5,848 bases of DNA, taken from Clostridiales bacterium (GTDB lineage Bacteria; Bacillota; Clostridia; Christensenellales; JAISNN01). A model generated the notes under the pieces. The model saw only the letters and a list, made by a program, of their open reading frames with translations, did no database searches and was not told the DNA's origin. Shown here one piece after another: positions 1 to 5,848 of this stretch. The stretch is from NCBI GenBank assembly GCA_031273965.1, contig JAISQX010000045.1, forward strand, positions 1-5,848. Direction: 5' to 3'. The position numbers and the translations under genes were made by a program. How positions within the stretch are numbered: position 1 is the first letter of the stretch; each line of letters begins with the position of its first letter.

Positions 1-3000
1 ATAAGCCTGGTCAAGGACACAAAGCTGCTCAAAAGGTCTATATTGTCAAGAAGCGCGTCGGCTCTGGATATCATAAAATCAAAATAATCGCTCTCTCCCT
101 CGCTTACCTCGTTGCGCGCCGCAAAAAAAGCGTCGAATTGCTCGTCAGTATAAGCATAGCTTTCGTATGCGGCTTTAAAAGTACGGAGAATAACCGGCTC
201 CGACGAAAGATTTTCGAATATGGCGTCGACTATTATGCTCCTATCGAATGTTGTGTATATCTTTTCGACAAAAGAAAATATGCCGTATCTGTCTATAACG
301 CCTTGAAAGCTCTCTTTTCCTTTTACGTCCACGGCGCCGCAGATTTTGGGCAAATAGCTCAAATAATCCTCTATTTCATAGCTTTTCATCTTAAATTTCT
401 TTAAGTCATCGAGAATATTGTAGGCGTGCTTTAAGATTTTTGAGCGTCTTATTCCAAAACCTTTTTTCAATTCCGACTCAATTTCCTTACCGTCCACCGC
501 TGGCACGCTTTTAAACTTCGTCAAAAACTCGGCTCTTACCAATTCATGTTCGTTGTTGATAAAGAAATCCTCTCGAATTTTTAAAAGAATATTTGTAAAC
601 TCATAAAGGTTTTTTAGGCGTTCCTTGTTAAATTTTCTTACGCGCTTGTCAAAAAGTCCCGCCGACATAGACGCAATCTCTTTTAAGTAACGAAGCTGTT
701 CTATTTTTAGCTTAAGGTGGTTGACCGCCGCTTGTTTGGTATTTTTTTCATATGACAAAAGCCCTATGTCTTTAAAAGGACTCTTATAGATATCTCCGCA
801 TTCCGCCGCGGCAGCCGCCAAGCGTTCAAGCATAGACTCGTAATTTTTTAACGATTTTTCCGTAAGCTTATCATAAAAGCTATTCTCAATGACAAGGCTG
901 TCCGACGCGTCCGCGTTTTCCAGATATCTTATTATGCCGTCGTACAGAGAAAGATTGAGCCAACGCTTTTTGTGAAGAGCCGTTATAATCTTATTCTGAT
1001 CGGCGCGCAAAGCCTTGATTTCGTCGCTTTTGGTTTTAAATTCGGGATTTCTGCTTATTTTTTCATAGGAAAGATTATTCAGAAGCCTTTCGGTTATATC
1101 GTTTTTATTTGTTTTGTTGCTGTGAAGCTCCAAGCAAAATTCGCCTATCCCTATATCGTCCAACCTTTTTTTAACCACCGACAACGCCGCCATCTTATCG
1201 GCGACGAAAAGCACTCTTTTTTCACCGGCTATGGCGTTGGCTATGATATTTGTAATCGTCTGCGACTTTCCCGTTCCCGGAGGCCCGTGCAGCACAAAGC
1301 TTTTTCCGGAGCAGGACGCTATAACCGCCTCTATTTGCGACGAATCCGCCGACAAAGGCAGCATGATATCCTTCGCCTCAAAATCGGCGTCGGGATTTGA
1401 AGCGTCCAAAGCCAAATCCTTTTTTGATTTGTCAAGTTTATTATTTAAAAGCCCTTTTATAATATCGTTTTCTTTCATCTTATCGATGCGGTTATGCACG
1501 TCGTTCCACATGACGTAACGCGTAAAGGAAAACGACGAAAGATATATGTCGTCGGAAATGTCCCAGTTTTTCATATGCATAATTTCTTTTTTAAGGCGCG
1601 AAAAGACGCCTTCGATATCGACGTTATCCTTTGCCATCTCGTTCAAAGCTCTTATGTCTATGGAAAACTCCTGTTTCAAAAACTCCAAAAGCGTGGTGTT
1701 AAAGCTGAATTCGTCCTCTTTAAATTTAACCGTATAATTTCTGCCCACCGTCTTTTTTATGAGATTGACGGGGAACAAAATCAAAGGCGCGAATTTTGGA
1801 ATATCGCTGTAATTATCAAACCACTTCAAAAAACCGACGGCAAGATAGACCGTGCCGGCGCCGGTTTCCTCTTGGTTTACCCTGTCGCTTCTGTATATAA
1901 TATTCAGTTTGTTTATCAGTTCTTTTGAGTTTTCAAACGTTCTGAGCTTTTTGTGCTTAAACTCTATTTGAACCAATTCGCGCAACGGCTTTAGCTTTGC
2001 GATAATATCAAAACTTTCGGTCTTTTCTCCCAAAAGAGCTTTTACGTCTTGCGGAACCTCGTTAACCGCCAATTCATTCTCAAAGGTAAAGTTTTTTACC
2101 GTTTCATTTACGTCTACGGACAATACGTGCATATTGTTTTTACCGGGGCGAAAATTTAAAAGCGTGTTTCTTAGACTCAAATCCAAGAGCCGCCTCTCCC
2201 ACTGCTTGTTCTTTGATAGCTTATAATCAAGACTGAGCTTTTGACCGAGTTCGACAATACTTTTTGGCGCCGCGCCGCGCAAATCCTCCTCTTCGAGAAT
2301 ATCATAGCCTTTGGACGTCAAGACGCGCTCGGGAAGCGGACGGAGTATCCCCGCGCGCGCGCGCTTGATATCGATAATCGACGCGCCGTCAATCCCGTTA
2401 AAAGCCGAAAGGCTCGTCTTTTCCGCTCCGGCGAAGCTGAGCGCTTCGGTGAAGAGTTTGTCCGTTGAAAAGACGACTATCTCGTTGGCTCCGCTTACAA
2501 GCCTTTTCCTTATATTCGTCAAATCGTCGCTTAGGGTTTCGTCAAAACAGTTATCTATAAGCCACAAACCGGAAAAAATATTTTTTTCGTTAAAAACTAT
2601 CACGGTATTTATACCCGCCGCTTCCAAAGCCGAAGCGTACAGAAGCATAGCGTCGGCAAGCGACGCTTCTTTTGTCTCTAAAATTTTGCTGAGATTTTTA
2701 AAAGTATATATTCCGTCTTCTATTTTTGTATCGATTACTTTAAGTCCGAGGTTTTGCATCGCGGTAAAAACCGCGGCGGCGATATTTCTTATCTTCGTCT
2801 TATCGGCGAGTTTATATCCCGTAAAATCCGAATTGAGTTTCCATTTGTTGAGCACGCCCTCCGCGTCCTTCAATATTTTGACCGCGGCAAAGGTTTTCGG
2901 ACGAACAAACGCCGAAAGCAATTCCGGTTCTTTGTAATCCCAGTCGTAATAACCCAGGACGTTTATCTCCTTTTCAAATTCGGCGATAACCGTCTTTTCC

Positions 3001-3305
3001 TTTAGTAGTCTTACGGTAATTTTTCCCTTTGACTTATTGCTCAGACCGGAAAGGTAAACCGGCGACAGCTTGATCTCCGCCGGATCGACGGCTATCGTGC
3101 TGTTGCTCTTTATCACCTCAAATTCCTGCGAATAAGTCAATATGAATTCGGGACTGCCAAAAATCTCCAACACAACGTTTTCGATATCCTTATCGCCCGC
3201 ATTATTTATGTAAAGACGGCGTACGAGAGCGATATCGCTGAAACAATGATTGTAACTTACATTATCTATCGTTTGGCAATCAAATTCGATATTATACTTC
3301 TTCAT
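1..3305 (-). CDS. DUF4011-class superfamily I helicase, N-terminal 1101 residues (3' end outside window)
   Basis: A single uninterrupted frame runs from an ATG at 3305 to the left edge, and I checked every codon for stops. Seen, in order: a beta-rich N-terminal region (about 1-120) ending in a YYDWDYKEPELL motif; a transglutaminase-like segment (about 170-255); the DUF4011 hallmark RRLLDLSLRNTLLNF at 371-385; a Q motif around Q657; Walker A GPPGTGKS at 674-681; motif Ia (RVLFVADKMAA, about 697-707); and motif Ib-like FCLELHSNK at 723-731. A long Lys/Glu-rich helical stretch follows. This order is that of large SF1 nucleic-acid helicases with DUF4011. In this class Walker B lies several hundred residues after Walker A and a nuclease-like domain often ends the protein; both would fall beyond position 1. 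Likely role (inference): an ATP-driven DNA or RNA helicase in defence, given the adjacent cas genes. Its ribosome site is weak (AGAGAG near 3310-3315). It is co-oriented with cas2 but 466 bp away and has its own likely promoter. Confidence 0.94.
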   Translation of the reverse strand, partial: MKKYNIEFDCQTIDNVSYNHCFSDIALVRRLYINNAGDKDIENVVLEIFGSPEFILTYSQEFEVIKSNSTIAVDPAEIKLSPVYLSGLSNKSKGKITVRLLKEKTVIAEFEKEINVLGYYDWDYKEPELLSAFVRPKTFAAVKILKDAEGVLNKWKLNSDFTGYKLADKTKIRNIAAAVFTAMQNLGLKVIDTKIEDGIYTFKNLSKILETKEASLADAMLLYASALEAAGINTVIVFNEKNIFSGLWLIDNCFDETLSDDLTNIRKRLVSGANEIVVFSTDKLFTEALSFAGAEKTSLSAFNGIDGASIIDIKRARAGILRPLPERVLTSKGYDILEEEDLRGAAPKSIVELGQKLSLDYKLSKNKQWERRLLDLSLRNTLLNFRPGKNNMHVLSVDVNETVKNFTFENELAVNEVPQDVKALLGEKTESFDIIAKLKPLRELVQIEFKHKKLRTFENSKELINKLNIIYRSDRVNQEETGAGTVYLAVGFLKWFDNYSDIPKFAPLILFPVNLIKKTVGRNYTVKFKEDEFSFNTTLLEFLKQEFSIDIRALNEMAKDNVDIEGVFSRLKKEIMHMKNWDISDDIYLSSFSFTRYVMWNDVHNRIDKMKENDIIKGLLNNKLDKSKKDLALDASNPDADFEAKDIMLPLSADSSQIEAVIASCSGKSFVLHGPPGTGKSQTITNIIANAIAGEKRVLFVADKMAALSVVKKRLDDIGIGEFCLELHSNKTNKNDITERLLNNLSYEKISRNPEFKTKSDEIKALRADQNKIITALHKKRWLNLSLYDGIIRYLENADASDSLVIENSFYDKLTEKSLKNYESMLERLAAAAAECGDIYKSPFKDIGLLSYEKNTKQAAVNHLKLKIEQLRYLKEIASMSAGLFDKRVRKFNKERLKNLYEFTNILLKIREDFFINNEHELVRAEFLTKFKSVPAVDGKEIESELKKGFGIRRSKILKHAYNILDDLKKFKMKSYEIEDYLSYLPKICGAVDVKGKESFQGVIDRYGIFSFVEKIYTTFDRSIIVDAIFENLSSEPVILRTFKAAYESYAYTDEQFDAFFAARNEVSEGESDYFDFMISRADALLDNIDLLSSFVSLTRL
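2352..2364. repeat. short alternating CG tract inside the helicase gene
   Basis: Six and a half units of the dinucleotide CG lie inside the helicase frame, where they encode an Arg-Ala-Arg-Ala stretch just before the DUF4011 core. It stands out in an AT-rich gene. The frame is intact through it here. Such a tract can slip during replication, but at this length that is only a possibility. Confidence 0.6.
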
Positions 3306-3414
3306 AATTCTCTCTTTAGGGCATGTCCGTAAAATACTAAAATCGGTCAAAACCCCCGTATATTTTCTCCGATATTCGTGACGGAATGCATCCGTAAAAA
3401 CCACCGGTTATTTT

Positions 3415-3423
3415 ATTATAGCA
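3415..3423 (-). promoter_or_regulatory. extended -10 promoter for the helicase gene
   Basis: The minus strand reads TGCTATAAT, a perfect extended -10 box (TGn plus TATAAT). The -35 is poor: ATACCA at a 17-bp spacing matches TTGACA at about three of six positions, as expected when an extended -10 compensates. Transcription would begin near 3408, giving a leader of about 100 nt before the helicase ATG. It lies downstream of the terminator at 3510-3535, which makes the helicase an independent unit. Confidence 0.6.
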
Positions 3424-3509
3424 CAAAAATGTATGTTTGGTATAGTGTTTTCCGTATTTTTCAGCAAAATAATTTACCGAACGACAGCCTACGAACTTCA
3501 AAGCTTGAT

Positions 3510-3535
3510 AAAAGACGCTTATGGCGGCGTCTTTT
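3510..3535. terminator. bidirectional intrinsic terminator-like hairpin
   Basis: AAAAGACGC (3510-3518) pairs perfectly with GCGTCTTTT (3527-3535), a 9-bp stem with an 8-nt loop. On both strands the 3' arm ends in a run of four T after a GACGC core, so it can act in either direction. On the minus strand it would end the cas4-cas1-cas2 transcript, about 236 nt after the cas2 stop. The U-tract is short, so termination may be partial. Confidence 0.6.
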
Positions 3536-3771
3536 ACTCTCTTCATCTATCGTTTCGGCAATATTCACGCCTTTAAAATTAAAATATCCATCACATTTAT
3601 TTACCGGATAAAATCATATATGAAATTTATATATAATTGGGGATTTTAGTAGATTGCTGTAATATTGAGATTTAGACCTTCAAAAAAGACTACCGCCTTT
3701 GACTGAATATCGCATTTTTACGCCGCTTTAATTTTACATAAAAAGCTATCGTATTGATGACCGACTCCAGC

Positions 3772-4050
3772 TTACAAAAAATTTGACGTCTTATCGTCTT
3801 CCTCCACCAAAAATTCCTTTTGCAACCACTTTTCGTTGTTTCCGCTAAAAACTATGCAGGAATCCGTATCCTTTCTCAAATAATCTTTTAATTGCTTCTT
3901 CAAGTCGGCATATTGAACCTTGTTTAATTCGCCCTCAAAAACTGAATTTTGAACGTGCGTTAAAAACTTTTTGCATATCTTGTGCACGCGTCCGGAAACT
4001 CTCGCATAATCCTCCGTGGTTCTTATGTCGTACACCAATATCACATACAC
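3772..4050 (-). CDS. cas2: CRISPR-associated endonuclease/integrase subunit Cas2
   Basis: Cas2 forms the central dimer of the Cas1-Cas2 integrase that captures prespacers and inserts them into the CRISPR array. This 92-residue protein has the usual length. It starts with the beta strand YVILVYDI, carrying the conserved Asp8 of the ferredoxin-like fold. It has the family block LTHVQNSVFEGEL (30-42) and ends in TSNFL, a typical C-terminal strand that packs against Cas1. The start is GTG at 4050, fixed by the strong GGAGGT site 8 nt upstream; no in-frame ATG fits. It is the third gene of the cas cluster, 84 nt after cas1, and that gap holds a hairpin and a -10-like box, so cas2 may also be transcribed on its own. 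The sequence resembles Cas2 of type I-B-like loci. No CRISPR array follows within the window. Confidence 0.97.
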   Translation of the reverse strand: MYVILVYDIRTTEDYARVSGRVHKICKKFLTHVQNSVFEGELNKVQYADLKKQLKDYLRKDTDSCIVFSGNNEKWLQKEFLVEEDDKTSNFL

Positions 4051-4058
4051 GGCTTTTT

Positions 4059-4064
4059 ACCTCC
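4059..4064 (-). promoter_or_regulatory. Shine-Dalgarno site of cas2
   Basis: GGAGGT on the minus strand lies 8 nt before the GTG at 4050. It is the strongest ribosome site in the window and decides the non-ATG start of cas2. Confidence 0.85.
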
Positions 4065-4073
4065 GCAATATTT

Positions 4074-4079
4074 ATTATA
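4074..4079 (-). promoter_or_regulatory. possible internal -10 box before cas2
   Basis: A perfect TATAAT on the minus strand sits in the cas1-cas2 gap and would start transcription near 4067, just ahead of the cas2 ribosome site. The -35 is weak (ATGCGA at 17 bp, three of six matches) and there is no TG extension, so it may be a chance match in AT-rich DNA. Confidence 0.3.
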
Positions 4080-4112
4080 ACGGCTATATCACATATTCGC
4101 ATCGTTCGCCAA

Positions 4113-4134
4113 TAAATCCGACCTTACGGATTTA
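4113..4134 (-). other. perfect hairpin directly after the cas1 stop codon
   Basis: TAAATCCG (4113-4120) and CGGATTTA (4127-4134) form a perfect 8-bp stem with a 6-nt loop. On the minus strand it begins with the base after the cas1 TGA; its first three bases give a second, tandem TAA stop. No T-run follows, so it is not a standard terminator. It could protect the 3' end of the cas1 message or slow transcription between cas1 and cas2. Confidence 0.55.
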
Positions 4135-5127
4135 TCACCACCAAATTTTAAAAGGCTCGTACTCCTTATCTCCTATCAAGTGTTTTACCAATTTATATAA
4201 CTCAAGCCTTATTAAATATCTATATGAAACATCGCGTTTGAGCGAACGGTGGAATATTGTCGTCTTTAAACGGTCGTCGAATTTTTTTAAAACGCTTTTA
4301 AACGCCGCGTCCTTAAGCTTTATTCCGCCCGTGCCCTCCGTAAAATCGTCTTCGCCTATTTCGTCTTTGTTCAGCAAAGAAAAGATAAATCTATCCACCA
4401 AAAGCGGTTTAAAAATCTCGGAAATATCCAACGCAAGTGAAAAACGCTTTATAAAGGGTTCGTGCAAATAACTTATGGACGGATTTAGCTGCGTTCTATA
4501 TATTTCGTTGACGGTCTTTGCATATAAAATGCTGTTGAGAAGCGAAATAAGCGCGTTTACCATGTTGTCGGGCGGACGCTTTACGCGTCTTTCAAAATCC
4601 ACCTCGCGGTTTATTATATCCTGCCATAGCGAATAATACTTCTTTCTTATGTTTCCCTCCGCGCCCATAATCGATTGAATCGTGTCGTATTGAGATAAAG
4701 AAGAACTCATTGCCGATATAAAATCAATATCCTCTTGAAAATTCCGTCCGCGCGAATTATAATATTTTATATTTCTCATAATATTCTCCGCGCTTCCCGC
4801 GACAAACTTTTTTGCCAACAGACATCTCTTTTCATTGTCCGTATAATGCTCCGCTTGCAGAACCAAGACCGCGCCGGATATATTTTCTTCCTTAGGATAA
4901 AAACTACCTATGTAATACTCGTAAAAGTTATAAAAATGCAAGGTAATATTGTATTTTGATAACAAATTCAAAAGCGCGGAGTTTAGCGACACCTGCCCGA
5001 AAATATGTATGTCATATACCTTTTCTATGGGTATATCCGCCGTGTGCCCCTCCTCGGTGCAAAGACGCAGCGTGTTGTCTTTTCGGCTTATTTCACCGTT
5101 CGAAAAAATATAATAGCTCTCTTGCAT
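4135..5127 (-). CDS. cas1: CRISPR-associated endonuclease Cas1 (type I-B-like)
   Basis: Cas1 is the catalytic subunit of the Cas1-Cas2 spacer integrase, making metal-dependent strand transfers into the leader-repeat junction. At 330 residues it is full length. The N-terminal beta domain (about 1-80) starts YYIFSNGEISRKDNTL and includes the FYNFYEYYIGSFYPKE block (65-80). The helical catalytic domain carries the metal ligands Glu157 (in AEGNIRKKYY), His222 (in YLHEP) and Glu237 (in LDISEIFKPLLVDR), with Asp234 and Asp245 nearby; RPPDN at 184-188 and the YEPFKIWW end are also typical. These features match the Cas1 branch common in type I-B loci (judged by memory of the family, not by search). 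The ATG at 5127 has an AAGGAAG site 6 nt upstream. It follows cas4 by 23 nt, so the two are very likely cotranscribed. All catalytic residues are present, so the module looks functional. Confidence 0.98.
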   Translation of the reverse strand: MQESYYIFSNGEISRKDNTLRLCTEEGHTADIPIEKVYDIHIFGQVSLNSALLNLLSKYNITLHFYNFYEYYIGSFYPKEENISGAVLVLQAEHYTDNEKRCLLAKKFVAGSAENIMRNIKYYNSRGRNFQEDIDFISAMSSSLSQYDTIQSIMGAEGNIRKKYYSLWQDIINREVDFERRVKRPPDNMVNALISLLNSILYAKTVNEIYRTQLNPSISYLHEPFIKRFSLALDISEIFKPLLVDRFIFSLLNKDEIGEDDFTEGTGGIKLKDAAFKSVLKKFDDRLKTTIFHRSLKRDVSYRYLIRLELYKLVKHLIGDKEYEPFKIWW

Positions 5128-5150
5128 AAAACGCTTCCTTTAATCGACCT

Positions 5151-5633
5151 TCAAATCATGCACAAATCATAATATGCGCACGCCTTGCAGGCTTTTATAT
5201 TCGCGACGTCCGGCGCGCGTTTACCGTCGATAATTCTTTCCACTTCTTTAATTGTTTCGGGAATTTCCCTCAGATCCTTTTCGTCTAATAGCACTTCGAC
5301 GGATTTTTTTTGCAAAGGAAAATCCAATCTGCCCTTCAAATCTAACCCGCGCAAATGCAGATGATAAAGATAAAACTTTACTTGCGCTACCGACGATTCC
5401 GATTGCTTATCCGACTTTTTTATCTCGTGGATTATATTATTTTTTAGATAATCGATATTCATAAAGTCCTCGACGGAGATTCCGTGCTCCTCTCTTTTGT
5501 ACGACGTCTCGTCAAGCAGCTTACCCAACGCGACTAATTCGCTCCCGTTCTCCATATTGATACGGTGCGCCGCAAACCAGACCTTTCGTTTGCAGATATA
5601 ATAATACCCGAATATATGTCCGGTTACCGTCAT
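5151..5633 (-). CDS. cas4: CRISPR-associated exonuclease Cas4
   Basis: Cas4 is a RecB-like, iron-sulfur nuclease that trims prespacers and helps select the PAM with Cas1-Cas2. The 160-residue protein has the four cluster cysteines: Cys14 (YICKRKVWF) and Cys149, Cys152, Cys158 near the end (KACKACAYYDLC). Nuclease residues appear as His23, Asp61, Glu70 and Lys72 (HEIKKS), and a QxxxY motif at Gln84/Tyr88. I chose the ATG at 5633: GGGAGA lies 7 nt upstream, and the protein then opens with TVTGHIFGYYYICKRK, the usual beginning of short Cas4 proteins. An in-frame ATG at 5660 would add nine unlikely residues and absorb the ribosome site. It is the first gene of the cluster visible here. Short Cas4 proteins of this kind occur in types I-B and others, so it does not settle the subtype. 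Confidence 0.96.
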   Translation of the reverse strand: MTVTGHIFGYYYICKRKVWFAAHRINMENGSELVALGKLLDETSYKREEHGISVEDFMNIDYLKNNIIHEIKKSDKQSESSVAQVKFYLYHLHLRGLDLKGRLDFPLQKKSVEVLLDEKDLREIPETIKEVERIIDGKRAPDVANIKACKACAYYDLCMI

Positions 5634-5640
5634 TACGCTA

Positions 5641-5646
5641 TCTCCC
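5641..5646 (-). promoter_or_regulatory. Shine-Dalgarno site that fixes the cas4 start
   Basis: GGGAGA on the minus strand is 7 nt before the ATG at 5633. It argues against the longer frame beginning at 5660. Confidence 0.75.
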
Positions 5647-5685
5647 GTTTTAAAAAACAATTTAATTAATTAGAGAAAAATTTTA

Positions 5686-5848
5686 CTAAGAGGCTGCGGA
5701 ATAATTAATTTGAGATTTTTGCGAGCGGTCTTTTGAGATAAATTTTGACCTTTTTGTGCCTTAGGGCGTAGCGGAGCTACGTTAAAAGGCGCAAAAGACA
5801 GAATTTAACCAAAATGATGCCGCAAAAAATAAAGCTACAAGGTTGCGG
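5686..5848. repeat. imperfect 14-bp direct repeats bordering the palindrome
   Basis: CTAAGAGGCTGCGG (5686-5699) and CTACAAGGTTGCGG (5835-5848) match at 11 of 14 positions, in the same orientation, on either side of the long palindrome. The right copy ends exactly at the window edge, so its true length is unknown. Confidence 0.4.
5715..5827. repeat. long imperfect palindrome upstream of cas4 (MITE-like or intergenic repeat)
   Basis: The two arms (5715-5772 and 5776-5827) are complementary over most of their length around a GGA loop. The core CGTAGC/GCTACG (5767-5772 and 5776-5781) is perfect. Outside it TTTTGTGCCTT (5752-5762) pairs with AAGGCGCAAAA (5786-5796) with one G-T pair, and AAATTTTG pairs with CAGAATTT with one G-T pair. 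The outer part, ending in TTTTTGCG and CGCAAAAAA, pairs with small bulges. There is no coding frame. It could be a mobile miniature element, a genome-wide intergenic repeat, or a strong terminator for a gene to the right. It lies about 80 bp upstream of the cas4 start. Confidence 0.65.

Larger units (their letters stand above)
3306..3771. other. intergenic region between cas2 and the helicase, no gene and no CRISPR array
   Basis: This 466-bp AT-rich gap lies where many loci carry the CRISPR array, just downstream of cas2. I see no unit repeated at regular spacing. It holds a bidirectional terminator-like hairpin (3510-3535) and a minus-strand extended -10 box (3415-3423). It also holds a short imperfect direct repeat (3321-3334 and 3388-3399, sharing GCAT and CCGTAAAA) and a small hairpin (3381-3385 with 3391-3395). 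A 69-codon minus frame at 3546-3337 overlaps both the terminator and the promoter, lacks a ribosome site and is most likely not a gene. Confidence 0.7.

Noticed and set aside
972..1928. Overlapping plus-strand frames of 95-144 codons
   Set aside because: They are antisense to the helicase, including its Walker A region, and show no recognisable domain.
2311..2937. A 208-codon plus-strand frame
   Set aside because: It lies antisense to the helicase, whose minus frame is continuous and full of family motifs. The plus translation is low-complexity and Ser/Ile-rich.
3337..3546. A 69-codon minus-strand frame between cas2 and the helicase
   Set aside because: It has no ribosome site, resembles no protein I know, and overlaps both the terminator hairpin and the extended -10 promoter.
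3740..3773. Possible terminator at the cas2 stop (AAGCT with AGCTT followed by T)
   Set aside because: The stem is only 5 bp with a loop of over 20 nt, too weak to call; the stem at 3510-3535 is far better.
4016..4471. A 151-codon plus-strand frame opposite cas1
   Set aside because: It is antisense to the well-supported Cas1 C-terminus and crosses the cas1-cas2 gap.
5634..5660. Upstream ATG extending cas4 by nine residues
   Set aside because: The extension would include the GGGAGA ribosome site and is unlike Cas4 N-termini; the ATG at 5633 fits better.
5634..5720. A promoter for cas4
   Set aside because: The region is AT-rich and offers several poor matches, but no clear -10/-35 pair that I could defend.

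Overview
The window holds four genes, all read from the minus strand. In order of transcription they are cas4 (5633-5151), cas1 (5127-4135), cas2 (4050-3772) and a very large SF1 helicase gene that starts at 3305 and runs off the left edge after 1101 codons. No convincing gene lies on the plus strand. Open frames there, and the small frames inside the genes, are shadows.

The cas4-cas1-cas2 cluster is a complete CRISPR spacer-acquisition module. The Cas1 belongs by eye to the branch usual in type I-B loci (it ends in YEPFKIWW and has the LHEP and DISEIFKP motifs). The short Cas4 and the Cas2 (HVQNSVFEGEL) fit the same origin. Neither an interference effector nor a CRISPR array is visible. The 466 bp after cas2, where an array often sits, contains no periodic repeats, and the effector would have to lie beyond 5848 or elsewhere. 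The subtype is therefore open: I-B-like by adaptation proteins, with V-A and others not excluded.

The helicase gene is a DUF4011-class superfamily I helicase. It has a beta-rich N-terminus, a transglutaminase-like segment that seems to have lost its catalytic Cys and His, a DUF4011 core, a Q motif, Walker A and motifs Ia/Ib. The Walker B motif and the C-terminal end, which often carries a nuclease in this class, lie outside the window. Relatives of this class occur in defence islands, so the window looks like part of one. A bidirectional terminator (3510-3535) and a clear extended -10 promoter (3415-3423) between cas2 and the helicase suggest that the helicase is a separate transcription unit.

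Upstream of cas4 lies a roughly 113-bp imperfect palindrome (5715-5827) bordered by 14-bp imperfect direct repeats. It looks like an intergenic repeat or MITE-like element.

The organism is probably an uncultured bacterium with moderately low G+C (around 40 % by eye), purine-rich Shine-Dalgarno sites and sigma-70/A-type -10 boxes. A Clostridia-like Bacillota member would fit, but this is inference and no taxonomic marker is present.
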